From NCBI GenBank assembly GCA_018524725.1, contig JAEUWP010000407.1, forward strand, positions 1 to 64,000: DNA of 64,000 nt. Direction: 5' to 3'. The translations under genes were made by a program, and so were the position numbers. This document shows positions 12,486-23,111 of this stretch, in pieces; position 1 is the first letter of the stretch, and each line of letters begins with the position of its first letter. The notes under the pieces are model-generated. The model did not search any database, was not told the origin of the DNA, and saw only the letters and a program-made list of their open reading frames with translations. The DNA is from Podaxis mareebaensis. Its lineage: Eukaryota > Basidiomycota > Agaricomycetes > Agaricales > Agaricaceae.

Positions 12486-15400
12486 AGCTGCAATGTGAAT
12501 CACAGTCTAGGATCAAGAATGGAATGTAATAGGGGGTCAGAGAAACTTCAAAACTTCAAAATGCATCAAACCATACCTATAACCAGCTTAGAGAGGTCGG
12601 AGGATGGCTGGCACCGATGTGTAACGTGTAACGATGGTGGCACAAAGGGCGGTATGAACTTCTCAATGTTGTCAAAGGGCCTAGCCGGCACCCTTCTGCC
12701 ACAGGTTCTTGTCCACCTCTTATAAAGATCAAGAATCCTTCCGGCCGAGCATGGTGGGGATCCCATTTTGAGATGGGTACGTACTTATCCTGATCCTGAT
12801 CCAATCAACGAAAAACCTCTCACAACAGACCCCCTTAGCCTGATGTCACATCTAGTCAAAGTTTAGTGATTTTTCACTGTCCACCCTGGGATATGATTTG
12901 TTTTGATCCGAAAATTGCCATGTTCGCTAGTCCTGTAGAATTTCCGGCCCAGTCCAACTCGACTTGGATGAATAGAGAAAATAAAATAAAACAAAGTGAT
13001 GGAGGCTAAACGGGGACTACCCAGCTCCTTCTCACTGGTCAGTCCCTATTTATCGACATTAGCTGGGTTGTCCTCTAATCTACCCATATGGAGTGAGCGG
13101 GCTGACAAACGTGCTTCTCGAATCACGATCATGCAATCAGGCCAGGTCTTCCAAGACTAGTCCTCGGATTGGTTCGTTCCCTTGTATTCTGTTTCGTGAA
13201 TCGGAACGCGTGGCGGTTTTCGGCCACTCCGCCTAACATATGCGTAGCGCCCTCTTACGATAACGAGGATAGTCCCAACGATAATCAAGGGATCCGACCA
13301 ATCGATTCTGAAGGCCGAAAGAAGCCCTGTGGAGCCTACCACTTTCATCACAAGGAAGCCCTGGCCGAGAACCGATAGTGAATAGGGACGGATCCACTCC
13401 GCTGTGTATTATTGTTCATCACTAGCTCGTCCGCGTGACTTCGCATACCACAGCAAGTATTCCGTTTGATGTACGCAGATTTGTCATTCTGCCCCGCTTT
13501 CGCCGCGTTGAGGAAGCAAGAGGTCGGAAAACCCTTTTGACAAATAGACCATTGGCCTGCAAGCTATCACGGAGCTATCGCATAAAACAAAATACAACAA
13601 ACAGCAGCGCATCTTCCTTCCTCCCGTAAGTGTGCGGGAGAGATCTGCCTAACCTAAACCAGACCTTACACTCAGGGTATGAAACACTCTAAATGCCCAA
13701 ACACAGAACACCAGTTTGCGCCCGACTGAACTACTAATGGGTCCAACCAATAATACTAGATATGTTTTCTTTGGTCCGCGATTGAGTGGGTATGTTATCA
13801 CAAATCCTGGAGCTGATATGCAGCGGAAAACAATATAATCTTTAACTAGATATTATGTATGTCGCCGCCCAACACGCTCATCACCAAATCGAACTGGCTT
13901 GGGTCCTCGTGAGCACTCACGAATATATGCGCCTCCATGCGACGGTTGCGTCGTTGAAATCGGTCCGGTGAGTATTATTAATCTCGCAACTGGACACGCA
14001 TTTGTGGATATTATTGTGGCAGATCATGTACCCCGACGCGGTTCCTCTGAACGAGAAGCTACCTGTAGTGGATTCACATACTAGCATGAAGGCCCTTAAC
14101 ATGTCCACAATCGGTGACAAGTGCAAATATTTAAATGGTGGAAACATATGTATACACATTGTGTCCATGTGATATACAAGCTATTCAGTATCAGCTCCAT
14201 GAAATGTTATTTCTCCCGCCCCTGTCGCCCATAGGTAGTTCTAAAACGTTGGCCAGCGTTCTGGCCCCGTCGGTGGTAGTCATAAGTAGTTTCTGGAATA
14301 GTTGCAAAACTGTTTGCTTCTATGTCAACTTGGATCCACCTGGCGCTTTTTTTCCAGTACAATCGTTAGTTCATGCGGCTAGGAGTCCACGGCATGAGCT
14401 AATCGCTAAAGGGAAACCCGCGGTGTATCCTATCATTAGTGCATGAGCGGGACTGCGTTGAACAGGGCCAGCCAGGGTGACCGATAAACTACTACTAGCG
14501 GCATCGAAACGCCACACTATCCGCGACTGCCACCGACGCCTCCGAGGTCTCTGAAAATAGCAAGTCGGCTATAGACCTGGTACTACTCGAGTTCATGTGG
14601 ATCACGAGGGCGGCCTCGACGGACAGATGTCATTAGACGTGGGAACCCTTTGCTACTTCAGCTTCCCAAGGTCAAATCGGAAGAAGGTCTGCTCTGAAGG
14701 TGGACTGTGCGGCCATCACTCCAGGAGCGACAATTTGCGCATCGAGAATGAAGTAGCCGTGCATTGTTGCGGTGTTCAACTTGCACGCAGCTCGGACCGT
14801 GAACGCTCATGAACGCTCACCTCAGTATCCCGGCTATATGGCTGCTCGTTGTCCCGGCCATTTAATCGGAATCTTTGCCGCAATAACTACCGACGACGTC
14901 TTCCGTTCTACCTGTCATTATTCTGCCAATCTTTGTCAATCTAGGATATTTGCGGAGGACAAGTACCCAATCACATGAGGCGACGGGTCAAGTTACATAT
15001 ACAACCGTCTCTGACTTCACCAACGGATAGCCCAGTGATAGCCCGCCATCACAGCCTAGCTATCAATTGAAAACAGAGCATCGGGTTTCGGGGGCAGGGG
15101 GGAGATTATCATTATATAATCAACCAACGAACGTTTCGTGAATCAGATCTGCAGCAAGTATGACAATGAGTAAAATATCAGTGACACGAGAATCACTCAC
15201 CCTTGCTCACTTTACAAGCCTCCCCGATACGGTCCTTCAATAAGATCTTCCGAGCTCGGAGTGGTCAGTGTGCGCAAGAAAATGGTTTATATTGGACTAT
15301 GCTCGGCGGCGTTTTGACCAGCCACCTCCTTCAAGTTTGTGTGGCTAGGTGACACATCTGCCTCTTTTTTGGATGCTGCAGCTCTTGCCGAAAGACAGGG

Positions 15401-17014
15401 GCCGAGTTATAGTATGGGCAGGTCCGGACACAGGGATTCTCTGATTCTAGCCTCGGTCTGTCTATGACAACAATTATCATATCTGAAGCGAGATGCCTGG
15501 CGAAATCTTGAAAATACTGTAAGTTTTGGATATGCTCGGACCCCCGGACTTGCCCTTACGTCCTCAAATCCGCGCTTTGGGAGGCTTCGTCCGCCGGAAA
15601 CGTTCCCATGCTTCGACAACGGTTTCATGCGTTTCTATTCCAGGAGACCTTTAGCTTCCCAGAATTTTGCGGGGGGTTGTCCGGGTTTCGGGGATGCAAC
15701 GCCTGGAGGGATAATGCATGGTCCTTGAATACGCAGCTGACCAGCTAGACACGTTAAGTTATCGGTTACGGCGCCCAAATCCCCACTCCAACCTAGCCCG
15801 CATTCATTAACCACTAATCAGGACTAGTATAAGCTTTGGAGAGGCGACTGTATTCTTCTCAACTCATTTTCTCCAGCCCAACTATAGACTTGAGGCCTTG
15901 AGGCCCGGGTCGGCTGGTGCAAGTCTCCCACGGAGGCCGAAGTTAGGACCCGGGCTTTTTTCTGCCCAGGCCGATGTGGAATCTTATGGACATGACAGCA
16001 GAACGTTATCTACGCACCTGCAGGGCTAATAACTGGCTTGGAGCATGCTCTTCTTTGGCTATGTTCCGCTTACGTTGATGTGTGCCAAAATCTCTAGGCT
16101 CCCTTCTCGGGTTTACGGGAGTGGTGAATCATTAAGCTGAGTCAATCAAACAAAATGACGGGTAGATTCTTGACACACTCGGACCTTGAGTTGTCCCTCT
16201 AGACCAAAACTCCAGAAAAATCCTGAAGATTGAAAACAGTACCGATTTTGTCCTCTATTAATTATCCCGTAACTTAGACGAGAAATGGCCTCTTGACGAG
16301 ACAAATCTATTGGGGGGTGAGATAAATTGGGTGTGTTTGGTTGTGCTTGGTCCAGCGGCGGCAAGGATATCGGCGAGCTACGTACCTGGCTCTCCACGTC
16401 GCATATCCCCATCTCAACACACACAAATTGTTTAATCTTGAGTGTAAGACTATTTACTCTCTCTGGGTGAATACTACAGTTGTCTACCGTTACGTCGGTG
16501 AGTCCTGAGACTATTTACTTTCTTGACTGGAGCTCTTTGTTAACATCACCTTTGGCAGTGGGCTAATTTCTGCTCTAAGCCGAATTTGCTGAAGCCAAGT
16601 GCAAGATGAGGCTTAGCAGAGTACCCACCAGAGCAGAGAGACAAAGGCACACGTTACGTTCAGAAGATGTTCTACATCACACCCAAACAAAGGTTGATTC
16701 TAAACTTCTCAAGAGTGTCATAACATTGATCCCAGTTAATCACAATCATCTTATTCACCGTCAATCCCCTAAATCATGGGTTGGATTGACGTGGCTCACA
16801 TATATGTCAAGCTCAAAGGCCTCTACACACGAGTCTAGAGTCATCGTCGCACTGCGGGACGGGTTGAGAATCAGGTGACAGCACTGATAGGCAATCAATA
16901 ATTTAACAACCAAATGGAATATTGGGAGGGGGAATACGCACGAGACTGGATAATATAGTTATCGTCCATCTGGAATGGACTATCAGGGCCACTGGATGTT
17001 GGTTCATTCCGGAC
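12486..17014. other. Gene-poor stretch
   Basis: This is 4.5 kb with only short random ORFs and no recognisable protein motif or spliced model on either strand. The part nearest 12485 should hold the promoter of the transcription factor gene. CpG is present at ordinary levels, unlike 1-3289, so this is not the same kind of decayed repeat. The single structured element at 15901-15961 is listed separately. Confidence 0.5.
15901..15961 (+). ncRNA. Candidate structured RNA: nested hairpin ending in T6
   Basis: A perfect 9-bp GC-rich stem pairs GCCCGGGTC (15903-15911) with GACCCGGGC (15947-15955), and the outer stem is followed directly by six T (15956-15961). Inside it, CGGC pairs with GCCG and CTCC with GGAG around a 3-nt loop. 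A TATA-like ACTATAGAC lies about 20 bp upstream (15891-15899). A stem plus T-run is how RNA polymerase III transcripts end. I cannot match it to tRNA, 5S, U6, SRP or RNase P RNA, and no A/B box is visible. It may be only the 3' end of a longer transcript, or a chance palindrome. Confidence 0.3.
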
Positions 17015-17907
17015 CTACTTACGGATAAAGGATGAGCATATCGAAACGCAGTATAGCAAAGTATGGAACAGTAAGGGCGGACCCAACTTGGATGCGTCAG
17101 TGAGCTGATGAGGCTGGCCATGAGCACACTTACGGCATGCAACTGCCAATATGAGGGACCCATCACGAAAAAGTATGCGAAATAATGCAATCTGCACACG
17201 AATGTCACGTCGCTTGTACCAGGTCATGGCCCACAAGATTCCTTGTGAGCATTGGAACATGATGCTGCAGGATGGAAAAACGCAGTTCAATGGACGTCAT
17301 ACATCAAAGCTAATGGGACTCACGGAGCAGCTAGACAAAGTTTACTTGTTGTCGTCGAACACATAGTGTCGAAGTTGCAGGTAAGGAAAACGGATATTCC
17401 AGTTAATAGGGTGGTTCCTCCATCGAGGGCGAACAAAATGAGTACAAAAATGCCAACTCTGACATCGTGTTGATATAATGCATACACTAGCAGTAAATCA
17501 GTAGTCTTTATCCCATGAGTAATGGAGACGTACCTCGGAGGCACACTACCACATTCAATGATAGGTGTAGGGGGAAATTGGAGAAGTGCTCAAACAGATA
17601 CCATTTTCGGCACAGTTCCTGGGGGAATGGTGCCGTGAAGTGGTGCAGAAGGTATAGGTTGACTCTAGCTGTCGTTAACGAGGCGACCAAGAACAAAGGT
17701 TCCACGTACGACTGTGTCAGAATAGGGGTGTATCTTGCGAAAATGTATATTGCCTTGGCGAACGTAACGGGTGTTCTGTAACGAAAACGTCGAATACATG
17801 ATTATACATGATTGCGCAACTCGTTTCAATGACTTGCCTCCAAATAGTGGTGTACTCCTCCCCAGAATTCCGTACAAGCTCTAAAAGGAGTACGATCCAA
17901 GCCGCCA
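17015..17907 (-). CDS. DUF6533-like multi-pass membrane protein (start exon missing)
   Basis: Exons recognised in transcript order: 17907-17834, 17775-17534, 17486-17324, 17264-17015 (last exon read through to a stop). Introns are 47-59 nt, GT-AG and phase-consistent. Characteristic motifs of this basidiomycete family appear in order: EEYTTIWRQ ending the first segment, AKAIYIFARYTPIL, CRKWYLFE, CLRVYALY, then a helix ending in LFRDGSL. Several hydrophobic segments support a multi-spanning plasma-membrane or endomembrane protein. The function of the family is unknown; members are numerous in mushroom genomes. The exon before 17907 ends at a GTATGG donor near 17950, but its start codon is not clear. 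The C-terminus may instead splice at 17133. Confidence 0.6.
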
Positions 17908-18416
17908 CTATATTTATGGTTTAGTATGATAGAACCATACCCGCAAGGTAAGTTTCTGGATACACGTACGAGGGGAGGCAAACATGCTGGGGAGGGGTGT
18001 GGGCGGGGAAAGAAGGTACGAAAAGCTGAATTCATGGTTCTTTATAGCGCGCAGCGAGCGGCAGCTTAGATTTGGGTGAGGGGCGACTTCCAATAGATAG
18101 GACAAGTACGTCAAATTGAAGTAACCAGACAAATACAGCGGCCGCTGGAGCACTTCCCAAGCCATTGAGTCGTGGGATGTATACTATTGACGCACCCCGG
18201 TTCGGATGGCATCCCGGTTCGGACGAACATTTGTATGTTGCTCTACACTCTGTGTAAATTCTCCAAAAATTCATAATAGATGGCTAACAAATAATCAATC
18301 TAATGTGCGTGCATTACTGTACTGAAATATGAGGCGGTTGGAGAGAGCGTCGAGCGGGGTCAATATCACTCTCTGTTACTCTAGCCGAGGAATGCCGTAT
18401 CGGGGCTTGAATACCA
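17908..18416. other. Region upstream of the DUF6533-like gene
   Basis: This should contain the missing first exon and promoter of the minus-strand membrane-protein gene. An in-phase peptide ending at a GTATGG donor can be read around 17951-17995, but no in-frame ATG was found. Nothing else is supported. Confidence 0.3.
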
Positions 18417-18848
18417 TTGATGAGATCTGGAGACTCACGTCATTCGTTTGAGGACAATAGTCTGGCTCTGCTTCGACGCTGTGCGTCAAACTCGTTCCTT
18501 CTCTACCTATGGCGCGGACCAAGGGAGGCTCGTCACGGGGTCCTCGTCGTGCCTACGAGGACCAGAATACGAGAATCGTATTATGGCTGTATTACATCTG
18601 AACCGTCTTCAGCAAGTACTGCTACACAAGCTCAGCCTGACCATGGTCCTCCAACTGTTCCGGTACACATATCACCGTATGCACCAGCTTCATATCTGTC
18701 TTTTCCGCCTAATCCTGGTGACCCTCCAGGGGCTGTTTATGCTCATTCGAGTTTGCTATCCCATAATTCATCAGCATACTATTACCATAATCCATACGCC
18801 GGTCCATCTAATTACAACCAGTATATAGACTCACATCCTCGTTACTGA
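18417..18848 (+). CDS. Hypothetical Ser/Pro/Tyr-rich C-terminal exon
   Basis: A 143-codon frame whose last 80 residues have a strongly biased Pro/Ser/Tyr/His composition (HISPYAPASYLSFPPN, SSAYYYHNPYAGPS), which looks like a real disordered protein tail rather than a chance ORF. The first 60 residues show no such bias and may be intronic. No upstream exon could be connected with confidence and I recognise no family. It could be the last exon of a gene or a remnant. Confidence 0.22.
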   Translation: MMRSGDSRHSFEDNSLALLRRCASNSFLLYLWRGPREARHGVLVVPTRTRIRESYYGCITSEPSSASTATQAQPDHGPPTVPVHISPYAPASYLSFPPNPGDPPGAVYAHSSLLSHNSSAYYYHNPYAGPSNYNQYIDSHPRY

Positions 18849-19687
18849 CTACATCAAGCCAGAATACCTAGTACCTACTAGTAATCTCAACATAATCACC
18901 TACATACATAGATCAGCTGAGTTTGAAAAAGACCAGGTGGGAAAGACGTGACTGAAGTGACCATCCGAACTGCGTCAATAGTACAATTCAGCGCCTTCAG
19001 CTTAGACCTAGGCGTCCCTGGGACGATCCATATTGCAGCGCCACCCACACAATTTGACTACGTCCAGGATCTAAGCTTCACCCCTTCTTAAACCAAAAAC
19101 CTTTGATCCCAAAAAGTCTAAAAGTCCAATGCAGGTTAGCCTTGAGTGACAATTGATCGTTGAATTTGAGTCATCATTTGGGGGGGTAGCAAATGACCGC
19201 CCCTCCCCACAGTTTGATGCCTCCCCTGACTGAACTTGGCCAGGAATCCCATGTCATTCTCCATTGCCACGACGACGATATACAGTTTACACGCAGCAAC
19301 ACCAGAAACTGATACGGAAGAAAAAAAGTATGGCTCTCCAACACCACTGCATATGAACATTCACACACGCACTGAGTGTGAGTGACAACATAAGTGATTA
19401 ATTGGTTGTTGTGAGGAAAAAAAATTATTAAAGGTCACGTTCTGTCATTGAGCGACAGTGCCTGCGTGGGAATTACCTCCTATTAACACGAGTTTCAAGT
19501 CGTCTCGGTCAACGCTCCTCGCACAACCCCACTTATATCATTGCTATTTTGGGTCAGAAATATATGTGAGGTGGTGAGCTTCCATTGCATAGAAATACAG
19601 CATGACGATAATGCTCTGCCGATAGATACATCTGATAAATATTCCTCTCGTGCCATGATCGTGAAGTCGTAAAACCTATCCTATGCC
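18849..19687. other. No gene seen
   Basis: About 840 bp of intergenic sequence between the Ser/Pro/Tyr-rich frame and the 3' end of the coiled-coil gene. Only short shadow frames occur. Confidence 0.5.
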
Positions 19688-21085
19688 TTAAAATCTCCAA
19701 GGTCCCCTTGTTCCTGTCGGTCCTAACGACCTCGATGTCTTCGCTGTCGAATCCTTTCGCTCCCGAACCAAAGCCGCCGAGGAAGGTGTGCGTTTCAGTG
19801 TGACTTTCACGGCAGTCTCAGCGTTATCAACTCGAGATGGAGAAACGACCAGCGTTTCTGGATTGCCGAAGAAGAGGGGATTGAATGAAAACCCAGCATA
19901 GGGTGTTGTATCGAGCTTTCGGAGGGGCATGGGTTGTCCCCTTGGTAGACGTTTCTTCTCCGTCGGTATGTTCGAAGTATTGGAATGGGTATGGTTCGTG
20001 GCTTTGTTGTGCCGCTGCGGTTGCCACTGAAGCGGGATCGAGGATTTTCCAGAGCAGTGGAGGGATTCTTGGAACGAGACACACGTAGCAGATGACATGG
20101 TCGACATTCCCTCATCGATTTCGGTCAGGTCATCCATCTCACTTCCGTCCATGGAAGAGGAGGAACCAGAAAACAATACGGAACCCCGATCCAAGGCGTC
20201 CCCAACCAAGGTCGACTCTCCATCGCCATGCTCGAGCTCCCTGATCCTTTGCTGACTCCGTTCCATTGTGTCGTATAGCGATTGTTCAAGTTCATTCGAA
20301 ACGTCCTGTTCCGCCAGCCTCGCATGCTGCTCCAACCGCAACTGTTCGTTCTCCCTCGCAATCCGGCGGTATTCCTTCAACCAGTCCCATTGAATCTCCC
20401 TTATCTCCTTCTCATGCTCCTCTCTCATCTCCACCACCGCTTGCTTGCTCTCCTGAAGCTCCTGCATCAATTCCATCACAAACTCCTCAATCATGGCCTC
20501 TTTCCGCACATCTACTGCCATCTGCTTAGCCGCACGCGTAATGGCGGCCACCCTCGCACGCTTGTTCCTTTCTCCTTCGACGACCAGCTCCTGTATTTCT
20601 CTCTCCAACTGCCACACACGATTGGAAAGCAATAAACGGTCGCAGAACGACTTAAAAGCATTCGAACACTTCGCTTTTTCGATGGATCTGATCGAAGCCC
20701 GAAGGGCTCGCAGTTGCCGCTCTTGCTTCCAAACGTGGTTCATGAATAAGAGGTGCTCGCAGAACGTCACGAATGCCCCTGTAACGTGCTCCTTGTTGGT
20801 GGAGTTCGCAAGGATAGTGGAAGTGGGTTGATCCAGGAGGGGTTGGCACGCGAAGAGATTTTGGTGGCGGGATGCAGAAGACGAACTTCGGCGAGTGGAT
20901 CGTCTTTCGGGAGCAGAAGGCGGAACGGGGTCTGTCCTCCAGGGACACTGCTGCCAATCGTTTGACGCCATCATCCCTACTTCCAACTCCTTCAGATCGT
21001 CCAGAAGTTTTCGGGCGCTGAACGCAAGCTCCTTTGCACGGGTGCTGGGAGATGCGATAGTGATGGTTTTCGTTGCGCAGGACAT
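19688..21085 (-). CDS. Intronless coiled-coil protein, 465 aa, unknown function
   Basis: A single open frame from ATG at 21085 to the stop at 19688, exceptional here because most neighbours have many introns. The N-terminal 100 residues are Ser/Arg-rich. Residues about 100-280 are highly charged and helical (heptad-like, Glu/Arg/Gln rich), consistent with a long coiled coil, and the C-terminal 180 residues are disordered and Ser/Thr/Pro-rich. Within the helical part a 25-residue unit occurs twice: AFVTFCEHLLFMNHVWKQER and AFKSFCDRLLLSNRVWQLER. No signal peptide, membrane segment or catalytic motif is seen, and I do not recognise a family. It could be structural or cytoskeleton-associated, which is inference only. 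Confidence 0.75.
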   Translation of the reverse strand: MSCATKTITIASPSTRAKELAFSARKLLDDLKELEVGMMASNDWQQCPWRTDPVPPSAPERRSTRRSSSSASRHQNLFACQPLLDQPTSTILANSTNKEHVTGAFVTFCEHLLFMNHVWKQERQLRALRASIRSIEKAKCSNAFKSFCDRLLLSNRVWQLEREIQELVVEGERNKRARVAAITRAAKQMAVDVRKEAMIEEFVMELMQELQESKQAVVEMREEHEKEIREIQWDWLKEYRRIARENEQLRLEQHARLAEQDVSNELEQSLYDTMERSQQRIRELEHGDGESTLVGDALDRGSVLFSGSSSSMDGSEMDDLTEIDEGMSTMSSATCVSFQESLHCSGKSSIPLQWQPQRHNKATNHTHSNTSNIPTEKKRLPRGQPMPLRKLDTTPYAGFSFNPLFFGNPETLVVSPSRVDNAETAVKVTLKRTPSSAALVRERKDSTAKTSRSLGPTGTRGPWRF

Positions 21086-22068
21086 GTTATAATGCCTATG
21101 GATGCCGACAACGCGTCACGATGGCGAACACAAAAAAGAAAACAAGACAAGGGAAAACAAGGAGTTCTCCAGTCACTAATTGTTGGAGGAAACGTGTTGA
21201 AACTAGTCAGCTCTCCGAACAAGAGATAACGGGATATGAACACATACAATGAGTGCGGGAACACGCCTGAAGCGCAACTCCGAACGAAGAAAGATGAGGT
21301 GGGGAAGGGAGGACGGGTGCTACCAGTACACTTTTAACGAACCGGAGGAACACATGGATGCCTCACGTACGGGTGGCGATGCAATCACCCACAGTCTACA
21401 CGACTATGATTATCTCTGAGCGATGTTTCATGTCCTCGAGGATTGTTAGACCCCAACATGCGTCATCCACGAGGCGAACCCCTGGGCAGCCAGGAGTAAG
21501 CGCTAAGACGCACGCGCCTCCGAGGATCACATGACCAGATTCGGACTTCGCTACCACCTTTCCCCTTAGCCCCAGGCTTCGGAGTTGATTAGTGATTCGC
21601 CATTTAACGTCACCAAGATGTTGGTAAGAGTACCCAGCCAACGAACGAAATGTTTCCAGATATGTCGCCGTTCTATGTGTAGAGAATTCATGCCAACAAA
21701 GGATAACTCGCAAGATCTGATCAGTGAAAGCATAGTCCTTTTTGCGTTAGCGGTGAAGGCAAAGATATATATAGATTGCAAACTTCTGCTTTCTCACTAT
21801 TCCTTTCGGACACTGCTCACTCGAGAAAGGAATGGCTCAACAATCTAAATAAGTCAGCCCCGCCAATATAGTCAAGTCAACTTTGCAAACTCAGAGCCAG
21901 AACGGCGGTGACAATTCGCCAACCTTAAAGGTTATTGCTTCTTTTCTTAATCGGTCGCCTGATAATACAACAAGAACAACAAGAACCAGCTTGTAGAGTA
22001 CGGTAGGCTAACACCCAAAAACAAAATTGCCCGTGTATAAGAATAAAATGAACGTGGAACAAATCGGC
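21086..22068. other. No gene seen
   Basis: Roughly 1 kb between the start of the coiled-coil gene and the stop of the AA9 gene. It should contain the coiled-coil gene promoter on the right side of its start and the AA9 3' untranslated region. No motif-bearing frame on either strand. Confidence 0.5.
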
Positions 22069-23019
22069 TCAGCCCCTCCAGACAGCGGGTCCGGGGACCT
22101 AAATACAATGCGTCAGAACTAAAAGACATGAGTTATATGTTTGTACTCACAGTATAACTTGTAGGAACGGGCCAATAGATGTCAAGTGTCACACTCTTGT
22201 CTACCGGGCATAATCAGGATTCCAGCCTCAGAAGGAATGGATACCCAATACGTACCGCCTTCAGGAATGTAGCCTGGGATGGATACCTTTGGGGGATTAC
22301 CAGAACCACCGTTGGTGACCTTGATCTGGGCACACGAGATGAAAATCTCAGGTGTACCGGGTTGGTGCAAACCCATTTGTTCAATGCGAACGAGATACTA
22401 CCAAAGGTCGATCGCGGTCAGACACCGCGCCTAGCGACAACGGGGATAAAAGATCACTCACCTCTCCGGAGGGTGTGTTCACGGGAATAGTGGTGGTGAA
22501 AGTCTTCTGGCCCAGAGAAACAAACGAGAATGGGTTGAAGGTAGCGCCCCACTCGGCAATCTGTCAAGTTGGATTGCATCGTCAATATCAGAGGACTAAA
22601 GGACGGACAGCGGAGAACCACGTACTTTGAACCACCTCTCACCGCTTCCATCCCAGTCAGCTGCCGCACCTGGTGCCTGACCGAGGTATATAGCAACAGG
22701 GCCCTTGTGGTAAATGGTTCCATCGAGCTGGAAACCAATAGTACCCCCCGCGGGGACAGGAACAGTCTCACCAGCTGGAGAAGGGTTCGCATTGCACCTG
22801 ATGTCGGTGCCTGAAGCATATTCGTGGACCGGAGAGTTATTCTTGGGTTGACGCACGGCCTGCGTGGACGTCTTAGGGCCCGCAATCAAAGTCTTGAAGA
22901 TATCTAGGGCGAGTGAGGGATGAACAAACGCTAAGAGAGGTCGGGTGTTGCATATACTCACAGTGTGCAGACACAGTCTGGGCGGCGAGGGCAAGGCCAA
23001 AGAGGGCGGTGAACTTCAT
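22069..23019 (-). CDS. AA9 lytic polysaccharide monooxygenase (secreted)
   Basis: Six exons: 23019-22962, 22903-22626, 22560-22462, 22397-22256, 22200-22151, 22098-22069 (657 nt, 218 aa). A 19-residue signal peptide ends in VSA, so the mature protein begins with His, the N-terminal copper-brace residue of AA9 copper monooxygenases that oxidatively cleave cellulose and related glucans. The second copper His is in GTIYHKGPVAIYLG. Other family marks are DIRCN, GERWFKV, GEYLVRIE, the SCAQ motif and a C-terminus ending PVPTSYTVPGPAVW. No CBM1 is attached. The normal Gln-x-Tyr before the conserved Cys reads Glu-Ile-Phe, so the axial Tyr is Phe. Introns are 52-65 nt with good sites. A TATA box lies about 85 bp upstream. 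Confidence 0.95.
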
Positions 23020-23103
23020 GGCTAAAGGGAAGAACGGGCAAAGAAAAAGAAAAATAGAAGGGGAGAAGAGTGAGCGAGATATTCTTCGAGAGCGAATGTT
23101 CCG

Positions 23104-23111
23104 CTTTTATA
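23104..23111 (-). promoter_or_regulatory. TATA box of the AA9 gene
   Basis: The minus strand reads TATAAAAG 85-92 bp before the AA9 start codon, a typical position for a strongly inducible secreted-enzyme gene. Confidence 0.5.

Noticed and set aside
14795..14822. Short direct repeat TGAACGCTCA twice
   Set aside because: Two 10-bp copies only, in non-coding DNA; no larger array.
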